The notes: a model not told the origin generated them from the letters alone. 53,902 bases of DNA from Mesostigma viride (GCA_009746045.1 RPFO01000089.1:1229364-1283265); one strand, 5' to 3'; numbered from the stretch's first letter, positions 8,954 through 18,721 are shown. Numbers and translations: made by a program.

Positions 8954-9651
8954 GAGTTAACGCCAAGCGCATTGGCGTGATCCTGATTCGGCATATCTCT
9001 GCGATTCCAGCGGCACCGGAACGAGTTCATTCCGACAAGTATCAAGAAAGTTATGGCGTTCCGACTTCCCGGTCGCGCGCGAGCGCGAGCCGGCTGTTCT
9101 TCTAAGTCGGACGTGAATATTTGCCGACGACATATGGGGTCGACAGTAATTCCTGGGCTGACAGGAATTAGGTGCTGTACCTACGACGGTATTGGATTAA
9201 TACGTCGTACGCAGGAAATAGGAACCTTAACCTGTGGTCTGTTGGTACCGCAGGCTTAGTCCTGGACTTCTAGGTGCAGATGCAATAGTCACTGTGGACT
9301 GTGCTCTGTGGTCACTGTGCCTGTATGGCAGACCTACTGTATAGGAGTTGGGCGCTGTACAGGTAGTGAATACTGTACCGGGGGTGTTATTACTGAGCAG
9401 GCCTCCTAGGCTGCTCAGGACTAGCAAGCACAGTGCACAAGTATATAAACAATAGGCCAGTGCCAAATGGGCATCTCTTGCGAGCCCGCCTCACGTGTTG
9501 TGCATTGACTTGGCAAGCGCGTGTACAAGCCTCAAGTGTGTGAGCGCTGTAACATTATCCGATTTTAACAAAGCTCCGTTTCCAACCATATCACACATTG
9601 CTGCATTGCAACCATATCCTTCACATTGCGTGTGATAAGAACGTTTAACTC
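8954..9651 (+). mobile_element. 3' LTR of the Copia-like element
   Basis: It starts just after the polypurine tract with GAGTTAAC and ends with GTTTAACTC, an inverted-repeat pair, giving about 698 bp. The last 545 bp match the interrupted 5' LTR with two substitutions. It carries TATATAAA at 9442-9449. The exact start could be 8951-8954. The target duplication cannot be checked because the left end is outside the window. Confidence 0.75.
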
Positions 9652-9846
9652 CTCTCTCGTCGCAAGCGGTTGCACGACCTCACCTGGACGCTGGATGACG
9701 ACCTCACCCCCGCTCAGCAACAGCAGCGACGCGACCTGTGGCCGGAATACCTCCGCCATAAGCAGGACCCCCAGAAGCCCAAGGTGTACTGGAGGGGCGG
9801 GGACCTGATGATCAACCACAAGATGTGGACGCCCCCAGCGGGCTAG
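9652..9846 (+). pseudogene. C-terminal fragment of a disrupted coding sequence (LINE ORF1-like)
   Basis: The frame is open from the LTR junction to TAG at 9844-9846, about 64 codons. The peptide contains LTPAQQQQRRDLWPEYLRHK, then VYWRGGDLMINHKMW and a short tail. The pattern of a D/E-rich start, LTPAQ, Arg-rich helix and final WRGD-like strand resembles the end of ORF1-type proteins found with LINEs in plants and algae. I infer that the Copia-like element inserted in this ORF; its upstream half lies outside the window. Assignment to LINE ORF1 is tentative. Confidence 0.35.
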
Positions 9847-10135
9847 AATAGCAATAGCCCTAGCTTGTAACCATTGGCGTCACTGCCGCTAAGGCAGCCA
9901 TGCCTAGAATGTTGCCTAGCTGTGCCAACACACCTCGTCACGTGCCGCCAACGCACGGTACACAACCAGCCATAGCCTTAGCCTAGTCCTAGTACAGCCA
10001 TGCTACGCCCTGGCCATCTTGTTTCGTTTAAGTGGCCAGCCGGAGCGGCTGCTTAGGTTTTAGCGGGCAAGTGTTCGAAGCGCGTCATTGGTGGATTACT
10101 GGGGAACTTGGGTTTCCCCGCGAAACTCCAACCGC
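9847..10135. other. No gene seen; flank with repeat-family motif
   Basis: Nothing coding is recognised. The stretch at 10025-10051 (GTTTAAGTGGCC then GCCGGAGCGGCTG) recurs in reverse complement at about 18823-18850, where it directly abuts an AATACG-rich tract. Confidence 0.4.
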
Positions 10136-10445
10136 ACGTTCAGATTTCCAAATCTCAAGTAAAGTTCGGCGCAACTTTCTGAACGGGGGCAGTTGACGAG
10201 CAGCATTCCTCCGGACGAATGAATTGCGTTCCATACTTGCGCAAAATTTTGAAAGGTAGCTTGCGTGCAGCCCTACTAAAATTTGCGCGGACGTTCAGAT
10301 TTCCAAATCTCAAGTAAAGTTCGACGGAAATTTCTGAACGGGGGTAGTTGGCGGGCAGCGTTCCTCCGGACGAATGAAATGCGTTCCATACTTGCGCAAG
10401 ATTTCGAAAGGCAGCTTGCGTGCAGCCCTACTAAAATTTGCGCGA
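10136..10445. repeat. Tandem duplication, about 155-bp unit x2
   Basis: Two adjacent copies start at 10136 and 10291 with ACGTTCAGATTTCCAAATCT and run through TGCAGCCCTACTAAAATTTG. They differ by scattered substitutions. Confidence 0.8.
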
Positions 10446-10635
10446 AGTGTGGGACTGAACATTCGTAACGGAACCTTTTTGGTAGTTGCCGTCACTTTCT
10501 TTTGCGCAAAGTGTGGGACTGCAAATTCGTAACGGAAAAGTTTTGGTAGTTGCCGTCACTTCCTTTTGCGCAAAGTGTTGGACTGGAAATTCGTAACGGA
10601 AACATCTTGGTAGTTGGCGTCACTTCCTTTCGTTC
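10437..10635. repeat. Tandem repeat, 64-bp unit x3
   Basis: Units begin with TTTGCGC(A/G)AAGTGT at 10437, 10501 and 10565. Each contains ATTCGTAACGGAA and TGGTAGTTG(C/G)CGTCACTT. It overlaps the end of the preceding 155-bp duplication, so the two arrays share a boundary sequence. Confidence 0.8.
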
Positions 10636-10771
10636 GACTGAAAATTCGCTGAAATTCGCTGAATTCGCACCGTAGCCTAATTTTTAGTACCTCGAAGTGA
10701 TTGAGCACCAAAAATTTTGCCCACAAGTACACTTGGCAGCGCGCTCACTGGGAAAAATTGTACAGCCGGCC

Positions 10772-10885
10772 AGGTTGTGAAATACGTCGGTACGTCAAAT
10801 ACGTCGGCCTCCAAAATACGGGTATATACGTAGACCCCGGCAGAATACGTCGGCTTGAATACGGCAAAATACGACAGTGTGCAAT
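10772..10885. repeat. AATACG-rich tract
   Basis: Degenerate AATACGTCGG-type words follow CCAGGTTGTGAAATACG. The same junction occurs inverted near 18800-18830. It is one of five such tracts in the window. Confidence 0.6.
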
Positions 10886-11061
10886 TCGGCCTTTAGAGCA
10901 TGGTTATGAATGGGCCTTTTGGGTTTGAGGCTTTAGGGTATAGTTATGCAATATGGTTACCACTCATGGCAAGGTGCAGTCAAGTCAGAACACTGACAAC
11001 CATTACCATGCATGAATGAGACAACGAGCTATCAAACCTGATCATCCTATATCAAAATGGG

Positions 11062-11806
11062 TCATGAATGAATAACTAATTGCCTTGTCTTTTGCTTCTG
11101 AAGAAGTTTGCCTGCCAGCAGCCACCGACTGGGAGCAGTGATCAGCCCTTTGTACTGACTCAGGCCGGAAATCATTGCCTTGAAAGACCGGCTCTGAGCC
11201 GCGTGAAAGGAAATTGCATTCTCAACAAAGAAGTTGGCCACCAGGAGCTGGCACTCCTCTTCGTTGCAGGGGTTCTGACACAAACCTCGTCATTGTTTGC
11301 TGGCGAGGATCACCTGCAATGGCCGACCCCGAAGCAAGGCCCTGGCCGCTCTCCGCCACTGCCCTGAAGCTCAGGTGCTGCTGCTTCTTCGCCTTCAGCC
11401 CGGCCTTCTTGGCCCACAACTCCTGGAATTCTAGCTTCCGTTTCCCAATCTTTGCGTCAGGGTAGGCCTCTATGCCCTGCCCTGCGATGCCCGCAAAATG
11501 TGCGCGCATCCTGGTCGCACTGATCTGCTTGCCATCGCCACTGGTAAAATTGTGGCCGCAAAATGAGCAGCTAAACTTGACCTGCGAAACCGTATTCCCC
11601 AGAGCATCCTTAACCCATGGTCCGCCGATGCTATGCATTTGCATAGCAACCCGCGTCACGTAACTATACCGCGTAAATCCGTGATCTCCGCCGTAAGTGA
11701 CGTAACGTAAATTGGTCCGACGGTCCAGGTCAGACCCAACATGAATGAAAATGTCAAGGTCGGGCAGGTAACTGCGCCATAGCCCAGTAAATACCACGTG
11801 CATCAT
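11062..11806 (-). pseudogene. hAT-family transposase N-terminal part, frameshifted
   Basis: Read on the minus strand, residues resembling a BED zinc finger appear: CSFCGHNF, then RMRAHFAGIAGQGIEAYPDA. The usual last Cys ligand is Tyr here. A linker with QQTMTRFV follows, then in another frame a typical hAT stretch: LLVANFFVENAISFH and SFKAMISGLSQY, ending LLAGKLLQKQ. The join needs a one-base frameshift near 11283. After that the frame stops at 11062, long before the RNase-H-like catalytic domain and the hATC dimerisation region, so this is a truncated and broken copy. The transposase would cut and paste hAT DNA in the nucleus. Confidence in family is good; functionality is excluded. Confidence 0.7.
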
Positions 11807-12012
11807 TGAGCTGTCACGTGACTTTTGCTAACATTTTTTACCGTTGAGCGCGCGTATACGAGATATGGCTGTCAACGAGCCATTTTGGTGAAAATTTTGG
11901 GTTCCGCAGCTTGAAATGGGTCAGATGATGACCCCTGAACGATGATGCATTATTTTGGTACGTCAAGAATGATCAGATTCACGGAACTGGGGAAATGCGC
12001 AGTGGTTGTTAC

Positions 12013-12166
12013 CTCTGTATTGGTCGTCACCATCAGACAAGAAGTCCCAGTTGGTATCGCCGGTTTCTTTTTGGTTTCTTGGTAGCTTGCGTCTGCCTGG
12101 GCCTTCCATTGTTTTACGGAAGTCCGCTGCAGGATCTGCTGGGAACGTCGACGCGTTAGACGTCAT
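12013..12166 (-). pseudogene. Possible first exon of the hAT gene
   Basis: An ATG at 12166 opens a frame (MTSNASTFPADPAADFRKTM and onward, about 51 codons) that ends at CAATACAGAG followed by GTAACA, a good 5' splice site at 12012-12011. It lies 200-350 bp upstream of the BED region on the same strand, so it could be its first exon. No clear acceptor was picked. It is equally possible that this is unrelated. Confidence 0.25.
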
Positions 12167-12530
12167 CTTTGCATAGATGATCAACATGGTAATGATGATG
12201 GATGCATGGATACAGCAGCTATGGCCGTCTCTGCCACTAGCATTAGAATCCGTGACGTATGAGCATATCGGCCAGCGGAACCCGGCCAGGTCATGATCGA
12301 GGCAGGTACGGCAATTCGTTTTCGTGTTGTTTGAATGGAAACTCGTACCTTTATACATGTCTCATGGTGGATACATTAGTGGTAATTGCAACAGCTTTCC
12401 ATGCCTGCTCAAGGAGGTGTTTCAGCCATTATATTGCACATTTTGGGGCATTTCTTGGCGGGATACCGTTCAGTGAGTGCAAGGTGGCGTCATATTTGTA
12501 TTCCAGCATGTTTGGCAGTCAATTGTGGTC

Positions 12531-12910
12531 ATCGGGGTTCTCTGAACATAGTTTCTTTATAGTGATACGGAAGGGGAGCCGCTGATGCTAGGTGAAATAG
12601 AGCTGGGTGATGTGATCGTAATAAGGTTGATTAGGCTTCTAGTGTACGAGTATTACGGAAGATATGGCCTAATTGTTGCGGCCCATACCTTGACGGTGTG
12701 CTGAGTACCTTGACGACGGATTTTTGCGTCTAGGTTCTCCTAGCAGATCTGTGATTGCGGACGGGTTTGCAACAGGCAATATCTGAAGTAAAACTTGACG
12801 GCTAAAACTGTTTAGAGGCCGTTGCCGGATCTGGCCGTTGGTAGAGAGCCGTTGGCCTTGAAACACGATAAAAGCTTGCTCACCTAGCTCATGGCGGTCT
12901 CTTTTGTTTT
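12531..12910 (+). repeat. Split direct repeat A1
   Basis: 380 bp from ATCGGGGTTCTC to CTCTTTTGTTTT, repeated as A2 at 17374-17753 with no difference seen. It forms the left end of the element. Confidence 0.9.
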
Positions 12911-12981
12911 AACGAAGGCGGCGACAGGGGTCAGGGGCAGCGTAGCTGACGCCCAGAATTCCTTTCTGCAAAGCGGCTGGG

Positions 12982-14040
12982 ATGCCGAAGCCCGGGCGGA
13001 AGCCAGGTTCGACAGGTGCTGGGAAGCAATTACCGAAAGCTAATCCCGAGGTGCCGACAGCTACTAAACAGACGGGAAAGGGCCGACTAGGCTGGCCGAC
13101 GCAGAAGAAAAGGCTCCATCAGGAGCTCTCCACTTGCTCGGGCCTGCCTGAAGTGTGCGCTGCCTTTGAGGCGGTCCTCGGGACCGACTGGGTAACTACT
13201 GTCAGCCGGTGGTCTGCGGCCCAGCTGGAGTCCGTCGTTGGACTGCTGGTCGACCACGTGGACGGGCCTGAAATTCTGGCAGCAGCGGACCCAAACGAAG
13301 CGCTAGTGGCAGCCCTCCAAAGCGCCCGGGACTTGGCGGACTCGGACGAAGAGGAGATGCAGCCACCACGCCGGCCCACGAAAGGGGCGAAAAAGGGGAC
13401 GAAAAAAGTCGGAAGCCCAGCCCCGAGCAAGGGAAAGGCCGCGGGGGATGTGAGGGAGCAGCTCTTGGAGCTGGCGGCTATTATTGGCAAGCAGGGGCAG
13501 GCGGGCAAAGAAGAGGAGGAGGAGGAGGAGTCCGAGGAAGAGGATTTCCTGACGAAATTGAAGGATGCGCTGGCCGGGGCAGATGGGGCTTCCAGGAAGC
13601 CGAAAAAGACCAAAGGGGTGACGCTGCCCACTCGAGCACAAGTGGTGAATTGGAGGGTGCAAGAGAGAGTGCTCCCCGAGGTGCTCGAGGATGCCAACGA
13701 CAATGGAGGGGGGATAAAGAGTTGGATCATGGCTACTCGCCAAGGGGGGTGGAGGAACCAGGAAAGCAGGAAGGTGGTCATGAACATCGCCCTGGCCATG
13801 GACACACTCTTCAAGGAGTTGGGGCCGGCAGCCGGGGAGTTGGCTGGGGTAGAGTATCTCATGAGGGTGGTGGCAGCCATGCTCCTAGTGGAGAGCCAGG
13901 GGTCAGGAGGGTGGAAGGTGGCTGGCCACCTCCTTGCTCTCAAGGAAGATGCCTCCTTGGTGAGCAACCCGGCCATGAAGATGGCCCTGCAAAGCGCCAC
14001 GATGATGGAGAAGCTGGGCAAGGCCCAGCAAACCAAGTAA
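12982..14040 (+). CDS. ORF1, Gag-like protein of the PAT-type element
   Basis: 352 residues. The N-terminus is basic (PKPGRKPG), followed by an alpha-helical part (about 45-115), a Lys-rich linker, an acidic run (EEEEEEESEEED near 175-187), and a C-terminal helical domain from about 210. No zinc knuckle is present, as is common in DIRS-order ORF1 proteins. The ATG at 12982 is the first in frame, 71 bp after repeat A1. It ends 47 bp before the likely start of the RT ORF. Function as a nucleocapsid is inferred from position and charge; I recognise no specific domain. Confidence 0.7.
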   Translation: MPKPGRKPGSTGAGKQLPKANPEVPTATKQTGKGRLGWPTQKKRLHQELSTCSGLPEVCAAFEAVLGTDWVTTVSRWSAAQLESVVGLLVDHVDGPEILAAADPNEALVAALQSARDLADSDEEEMQPPRRPTKGAKKGTKKVGSPAPSKGKAAGDVREQLLELAAIIGKQGQAGKEEEEEEESEEEDFLTKLKDALAGADGASRKPKKTKGVTLPTRAQVVNWRVQERVLPEVLEDANDNGGGIKSWIMATRQGGWRNQESRKVVMNIALAMDTLFKELGPAAGELAGVEYLMRVVAAMLLVESQGSGGWKVAGHLLALKEDASLVSNPAMKMALQSATMMEKLGKAQQTK

Positions 14041-14087
14041 ACACCGAAAGGGTAAACCGCTCCCCCTTCCCACTGCCTCTTCCTACA

Positions 14088-16631
14088 ATGCCTCTAAGCA
14101 CTACGTGGGGGAGAGTGAGGTCAGCACGCAGACGCCAGCGTGCAACTCGCCGCCGCCGGACCTTCACTCTACAACACAAGGTGATTACGTGGTTGAATTG
14201 GCTATGGCACGGGGGGGCAGACCCTCCGCCTAAATCTGGAGGCGCGTGCTCCAGAGGAACGGCGGAGGCCCTGAAAAGGGTCAAGAAGCACTGCGAGTGG
14301 TACAGTCGCCGCGTAACCGGCGTTGCGACAGGCCCCGCAGAAGGAAGTGATCTAATCTATGGGAAATGTAATAAGTATGAACAACTTGTGGCGGAGCGGG
14401 TGAGTCTGCCGAAGCGCGAGGTGGCAGGAAAGGCGAAGCTGCTGGATTTGCTGGCGCTACGACCTAGTTGGCGAGAGGTGTACGCGAGCGAAGCCAACTG
14501 CATCAAGCCGGAGGTGGCTGCCAGTGCGAGGTATTGGAATGTACCTGCCCCCAGCCGAGGGTGCACCATGGCGGAGTGGGGCAAGTTGATGGGGAGGGCA
14601 GCGGACGTGGGGATGGTGGAGTTCCGAGAGACGCGGCCAAAGTGGGTAGACGGATGTTTTGGGGTGGCCAAAGGAGTGGGGGAGTTAAGGCTCATTGTGA
14701 ATAAGAAGTTGGGGAACGCACTGTGGGTGGACCCCCCTAAGACGGTGTTACCCCACCTGGGCATATACTCGGAGGTCTATATCAAGGGTCGGTGCTACAC
14801 GGCCAAGAGCGATCTGGTCTCGTATTACTATACCATCCAAGTGCCGGAGTGGTGGTGGGATTATCAAGGGCTACCTGATGTGTGGTCCACCGATGTCGGG
14901 CTGCCGGGGCGGCGGAGGAGGGTGTGGCCAGTGCTGAAAGTGCTGGCCATGGGGCACTCCCACGCTGTAGCGCTAGGGGAAGCCATCCATGAGATGGTCC
15001 TCTATGCCACGGGCGCTTTGGATCCTAGACGGCAGGTGAACCGCCTCACAAGTGTAGGGGAGCTGACCGTGCTTCGGAATGCATGGGGTAACCCAACCGC
15101 CCTAGCCATCGAGTACAAGGAGGAGAGCACGAGGGAGATGCAAATCGACCTTGAGGACCCCCCTGCCCCTATGGTATCCATCACTATTGATGACCTGGTG
15201 GTCAGCAATGGGCGCACGTGCGAGGCGGTGAATCGCTTAATCGCGAGTGCTATTGAAGACGGGTACGCGCCTAACAACCTTGTGCCCTCCAAGGACAAGA
15301 CGATCATGGCTAGCCCGGAGGGGGAGGACGAGCTAGAAGCTCTGGGTGTTGTTCACCGGCGGGATGGGGTGTTGGAGCCGACAGCTAAGCAGCTCACCCT
15401 TGTGGTTGCGCACACTCGTGTACTCCTCGAGAGGGGACGCGCTACCGCTGAGGCGCTGGCGGCCGTCGTGGGCCGGTGGGTGTGGCTGCAGATGCTCAGC
15501 CGCACTTGCTTGTCCATATGGCAGCAGAGTTTTAAGTTCATCAACCTCAAGGGGTGGGGCCAGCGAACGCGACCTTTGTGGCAAGGTGTGCGCGATGAGC
15601 TCGAGTGTGCCATGGCGTTGGCCCCCATGCTCCGTGTGGACCGGGGGGCTGCCCTGGCTCCGGTGGTGGTGGCCTCGGATGCGTCTAGTTTTGGGCAGGG
15701 GGTTGTCTACGCTGAGATGGCCCCAGCTGAGGTGACGGAATTAGCTCGGGCCCGGGAGGTGCGGGGTTACCCAACCCTCCTCACCCCAGGTGAGGCCATG
15801 TATGCCGGGCCTAGACCCTTGACCAAGGCCGCGGAAAAAGCCATCATCCACGGGCGATGGCGCGTCGGGATCAAGAGTCGCTGGCGCGATTCGACCATGC
15901 ACATCAACGAGAAGGAAGTGCGGGCCGCTGTGAAGGGGGTGGAGCGCTCGGCCCGGAACCTCGGAACATGGGGTAAGCGGGTGGTGAGGTTAGTGGACTC
16001 CACTGCCGCTTTGGGCTGCTTGGCTAAAGGGCGTTCCTCTTCTTACCGGTTAAACAAGCAATGCCGCCGGTTGTGCGCTCTTACGTTGGTCACCGGCAGC
16101 CGCTCACAATGGGTCTGGACGCCAAGTGAGCTTCAGCCTGCGGATGGGCCTTCGCGGGGGCTTTCCATGGCTGCCTCGGTGGCCGGGTGGGTCCGCGATT
16201 TGACTCGCGAGGGTGTTCATCCCAATCCCGGGCCTCGGCTTGGCGCTAGCTACTTGACCCTTCTTGAGGGCAAGGTGAAGCCGGCTACTTTGATGGTTTA
16301 CCATCGGGGTCTTAGGTCCTTTTTCGCATGGTGGGCGAGCCGGCGGGGTCGGGTTGGCAGCTTGTTGCGCGGCTTGACGATAGAGGAATACTATTGCGAG
16401 TATGTCGCTTGGGCGCACTCACGGTGTTACAGCCGCCAGTTGTGTGTCAATGCGCTTATGGGCCTGAATTTGTACTTCCCCCGGGAGGTGCGGGATTGGG
16501 CCTTGGCACGAAGTGTTTTGGCTGGCTGGCGCACGTTGGCACCCCCTCGTGCCCCCCCCCCATTCCATGGGAGGCTGCGTTTGCGCTTGCTTGTACTATG
16601 GTGCTCCAGCGGCAGCCTCGTGCGGCTATGA
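14088..16631 (+). CDS. ORF2: reverse transcriptase, RNase H, 2A-like motif and start of tyrosine recombinase
   Basis: Start chosen at ATG 14088 (MPLSTTWGR), the first after ORF1; the frame is open further upstream only as overlap. RT motif A is KSDLVSYYYTIQVP, and the catalytic pair is in SITIDDLVV (D368, D369), the IDD form instead of YVDD. RNase H follows: VVASDASSFGQGVVYAE, then INEKEVRAAV, VRLVDSTAALG and PADGPSRG supply the acidic residues. Residues 708-716 read EGVHPNPGP, a 2A-like skipping motif. The N-terminal part of a tyrosine recombinase begins after it (CYSRQLCVNALMGL). The frame then leaves the recombinase at a run of ten C (16552-16561) and stops at 16631. Confidence 0.9.
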   Translation: MPLSTTWGRVRSARRRQRATRRRRTFTLQHKVITWLNWLWHGGADPPPKSGGACSRGTAEALKRVKKHCEWYSRRVTGVATGPAEGSDLIYGKCNKYEQLVAERVSLPKREVAGKAKLLDLLALRPSWREVYASEANCIKPEVAASARYWNVPAPSRGCTMAEWGKLMGRAADVGMVEFRETRPKWVDGCFGVAKGVGELRLIVNKKLGNALWVDPPKTVLPHLGIYSEVYIKGRCYTAKSDLVSYYYTIQVPEWWWDYQGLPDVWSTDVGLPGRRRRVWPVLKVLAMGHSHAVALGEAIHEMVLYATGALDPRRQVNRLTSVGELTVLRNAWGNPTALAIEYKEESTREMQIDLEDPPAPMVSITIDDLVVSNGRTCEAVNRLIASAIEDGYAPNNLVPSKDKTIMASPEGEDELEALGVVHRRDGVLEPTAKQLTLVVAHTRVLLERGRATAEALAAVVGRWVWLQMLSRTCLSIWQQSFKFINLKGWGQRTRPLWQGVRDELECAMALAPMLRVDRGAALAPVVVASDASSFGQGVVYAEMAPAEVTELARAREVRGYPTLLTPGEAMYAGPRPLTKAAEKAIIHGRWRVGIKSRWRDSTMHINEKEVRAAVKGVERSARNLGTWGKRVVRLVDSTAALGCLAKGRSSSYRLNKQCRRLCALTLVTGSRSQWVWTPSELQPADGPSRGLSMAASVAGWVRDLTREGVHPNPGPRLGASYLTLLEGKVKPATLMVYHRGLRSFFAWWASRRGRVGSLLRGLTIEEYYCEYVAWAHSRCYSRQLCVNALMGLNLYFPREVRDWALARSVLAGWRTLAPPRAPPPFHGRLRLRLLVLWCSSGSLVRL
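16552..16561 (+). other. C10 homopolymer where the recombinase frame shifts
   Basis: Ten consecutive C lie exactly where the RT-RNase H frame and the downstream recombinase frame must join. Both frames are open across it (frame of 14088 until 16631; frame of 16328 onward). It could be an indel in the genome or assembly, or a slippery site. Confidence 0.7.
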
Positions 16632-17164
16632 TGGTCATCGTTATTTTCCAACAATACCTGCGGGTATCGGAGGCGCTCAACCTGTTGGTCGGCCATGTGC
16701 GCTTGCAGCCTGATGTTCGGTTGCGGGGTTCGCAGCGGGGCGCCTTGTTGTTGATGTCAGCTAAGACGGCTAAGGGGGAGGTGCAGTCTGTGGTGATCGA
16801 GGATGTCATGACTGAGACCCTCTTGCGGGCTTGTATGCGTGGCAAGGCGGCCTGGGAGCGGGTGTTCCCTTACGATTATGCCCAGTTCAGCCGGGTTTGG
16901 CATCAGGCCACGCAAGCTTTGGGGGTCGACACGGTGTTTACCATTCACGGGCTGCGGCATGGGGGGGCTACCTATGATTTTTTGCGGCAGCGCAGCATGG
17001 CTGATATTCAGCATCGGGGTCGCTGGCGCAGCAGCAAAACTGTCGCCCACTATGTGGGATTGCACCGGAGCTTGGCCCTCACCCTTCCTGACGCCCTGGT
17101 TCGGGCTATCGCCGCCTGCCCCCCGCGCATTTGGCGGAGCGTCTTTTCTCTGCCTTCCTCTTAA
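16562..17164 (+). CDS. Tyrosine recombinase catalytic domain
   Basis: It lies in the frame shifted from ORF2 by the C10 run and is open from 16328 to 17164. The catalytic set of tyrosine recombinases is visible: Arg in YLRVSEALNL (codon 16661-16663), H-x-x-R in IHGLRHGGAT (16946-16957), RGRW with the following Ser-Lys, and the nucleophile Tyr in VAHYVG (codon 17051-17053). The enzyme would integrate the circular cDNA without target duplication. It ends 76 bp before repeat B1. All catalytic residues are intact, so only the frame interruption questions activity. Confidence 0.85.
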   Translation: MPWEAAFALACTMVLQRQPRAAMMVIVIFQQYLRVSEALNLLVGHVRLQPDVRLRGSQRGALLLMSAKTAKGEVQSVVIEDVMTETLLRACMRGKAAWERVFPYDYAQFSRVWHQATQALGVDTVFTIHGLRHGGATYDFLRQRSMADIQHRGRWRSSKTVAHYVGLHRSLALTLPDALVRAIAACPPRIWRSVFSLPSS

Positions 17165-17240
17165 GTTCCCTTCATTCTTGTCTTATGCGTCCACCGGTTT
17201 TTGTTTTGCCCCTGGCTTGGGTCGCCAGGGAGGGATGTAA

Positions 17241-17330
17241 GGGTAAGGCTAGCCTTTTTGGACATAAAGTGTTCCCATGGGTAAGGATGGCCAGTTGAGG
17301 GCCACTTCCCGATGTGCTCTACTTATTGTT
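17241..17330 (+). repeat. Split direct repeat B1
   Basis: 90 bp from GGGTAAGGCTAGCC to CTACTTATTGTT, repeated as B2. It is followed by AATAAA (17333-17338) and a 43-bp spacer before A2. Confidence 0.9.
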
Positions 17331-17332
17331 TT

Positions 17333-17338
17333 AATAAA
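17333..17338 (+). terminator. Polyadenylation signal AATAAA
   Basis: AATAAA directly after repeat B1 and before A2, a plausible 3'-end signal for the element RNA. Confidence 0.45.
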
Positions 17339-17373
17339 GAGTCTGGTTACCCTGGAGTTCCACGGTTAATAGA

Positions 17374-17753
17374 ATCGGGGTTCTCTGAACATAGTTTCTT
17401 TATAGTGATACGGAAGGGGAGCCGCTGATGCTAGGTGAAATAGAGCTGGGTGATGTGATCGTAATAAGGTTGATTAGGCTTCTAGTGTACGAGTATTACG
17501 GAAGATATGGCCTAATTGTTGCGGCCCATACCTTGACGGTGTGCTGAGTACCTTGACGACGGATTTTTGCGTCTAGGTTCTCCTAGCAGATCTGTGATTG
17601 CGGACGGGTTTGCAACAGGCAATATCTGAAGTAAAACTTGACGGCTAAAACTGTTTAGAGGCCGTTGCCGGATCTGGCCGTTGGTAGAGAGCCGTTGGCC
17701 TTGAAACACGATAAAAGCTTGCTCACCTAGCTCATGGCGGTCTCTTTTGTTTT
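17374..17753 (+). repeat. Split direct repeat A2
   Basis: 380-bp copy of A1, apparently identical, indicating recent replication. Confidence 0.9.
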
Positions 17754-17786
17754 CCCACCCGCCCTCCCTGTGTGTTGCCTGTTTGG

Positions 17787-17876
17787 GGGTAAGGCTAGCC
17801 TTTTTGGACATAAAGTGTTCCCATGGGTAAGGATGGCCAGTTGAGGGCCACTTCCCGATGTGCTCTACTTATTGTT
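17787..17876 (+). repeat. Split direct repeat B2, right end of the element
   Basis: 90-bp copy of B1, separated from A2 by 33 bp. Sequence after 17876 no longer matches, defining the right end. Confidence 0.9.
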
Positions 17877-18721
17877 GAAATTATATTGCCTCATTGTATG
17901 ATATGGCATAGTAGGCTCTTTGTGTGCGCGTAAGCCACACACGTAAACGCGGGCATTGTATGGGTCAAATGGGCTATCCGGGTGGTTTGACCAAAGGAAA
18001 GCACCATTGGACTATCCAACTAAATTGTCCAATTTTGGGTTTGAGGTTTCTGACCCTCCCCTGAAAAAAATGGGGGGATATACTTTTTCTGTGGCACAAA
18101 ATGATCGTCTTTTGGCTCACTTTGACTTAATTTATCATCCAAAATACTCATTAGACTCATGATATTAGTGCATATTCTGAAAGCCCTTAAAGTGTAGATA
18201 CTCGTAGCATCTTGGTTGGGGGTATTTGGAGTTGTGGCCTATGAGTTATGATTTTTTTTATTTTCAGGGGTCTGAAAGTGCCTAAAAGGGCTTGGCGGAC
18301 CATGGGTTAACAGTGACAGTCTTTTTTGCTACAAATTTATGCTCTGGCCCTTTGTCTGGCATGGCAGCAAAAACACGTTTGACAACTAGCACAAAATCCG
18401 ATGGCACACCGCCATGCAATATTAATCATACAGGCTACGTTCCCAACACAGCTGGCATTTTGTCTGCGGTTCCGCTTATTACACAGCTGGCATTTTCATC
18501 GTGCTGGCACTCTCTCCGTGTATGGAAATTTCAGTTAGCTTGCCAACTGCCAAGTCATTACCGTAGTGACTGGACTCAGGACTGACGAAAAGCCCAGTTC
18601 GTAGTAATCGAGCCTAGTTTGCATAGTAGAAGATCTTGGGGGAGGTACGCGCCGCGCCACGTTCCGGCTGGCCTCGCGCCAAGCACTGCCCCGGCTCGAA
18701 CCTCGAAAATTTCAAAGTCCA
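17877..18721. other. No gene seen
   Basis: AT-rich flank without a convincing coding frame or repeat shared with the rest of the window. Confidence 0.5.

Larger units (their letters stand above)
12531..17876 (+). mobile_element. PAT/Ngaro-type tyrosine-recombinase retrotransposon (DIRS order)
   Basis: Complete 5346-bp element with split direct repeats in order A1 (12531-12910), ORFs, B1 (17241-17330), A2 (17374-17753), B2 (17787-17876). A copies are 380 bp and B copies 90 bp, each pair apparently identical. This layout, RT-RNase H with a tyrosine recombinase, and no visible methyltransferase domain define PAT/Ngaro-like members of the DIRS order; kangaroo of Volvox is the closest described type known to me. 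No target duplication is evident, as expected for recombinase-mediated insertion. Confidence 0.9.
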
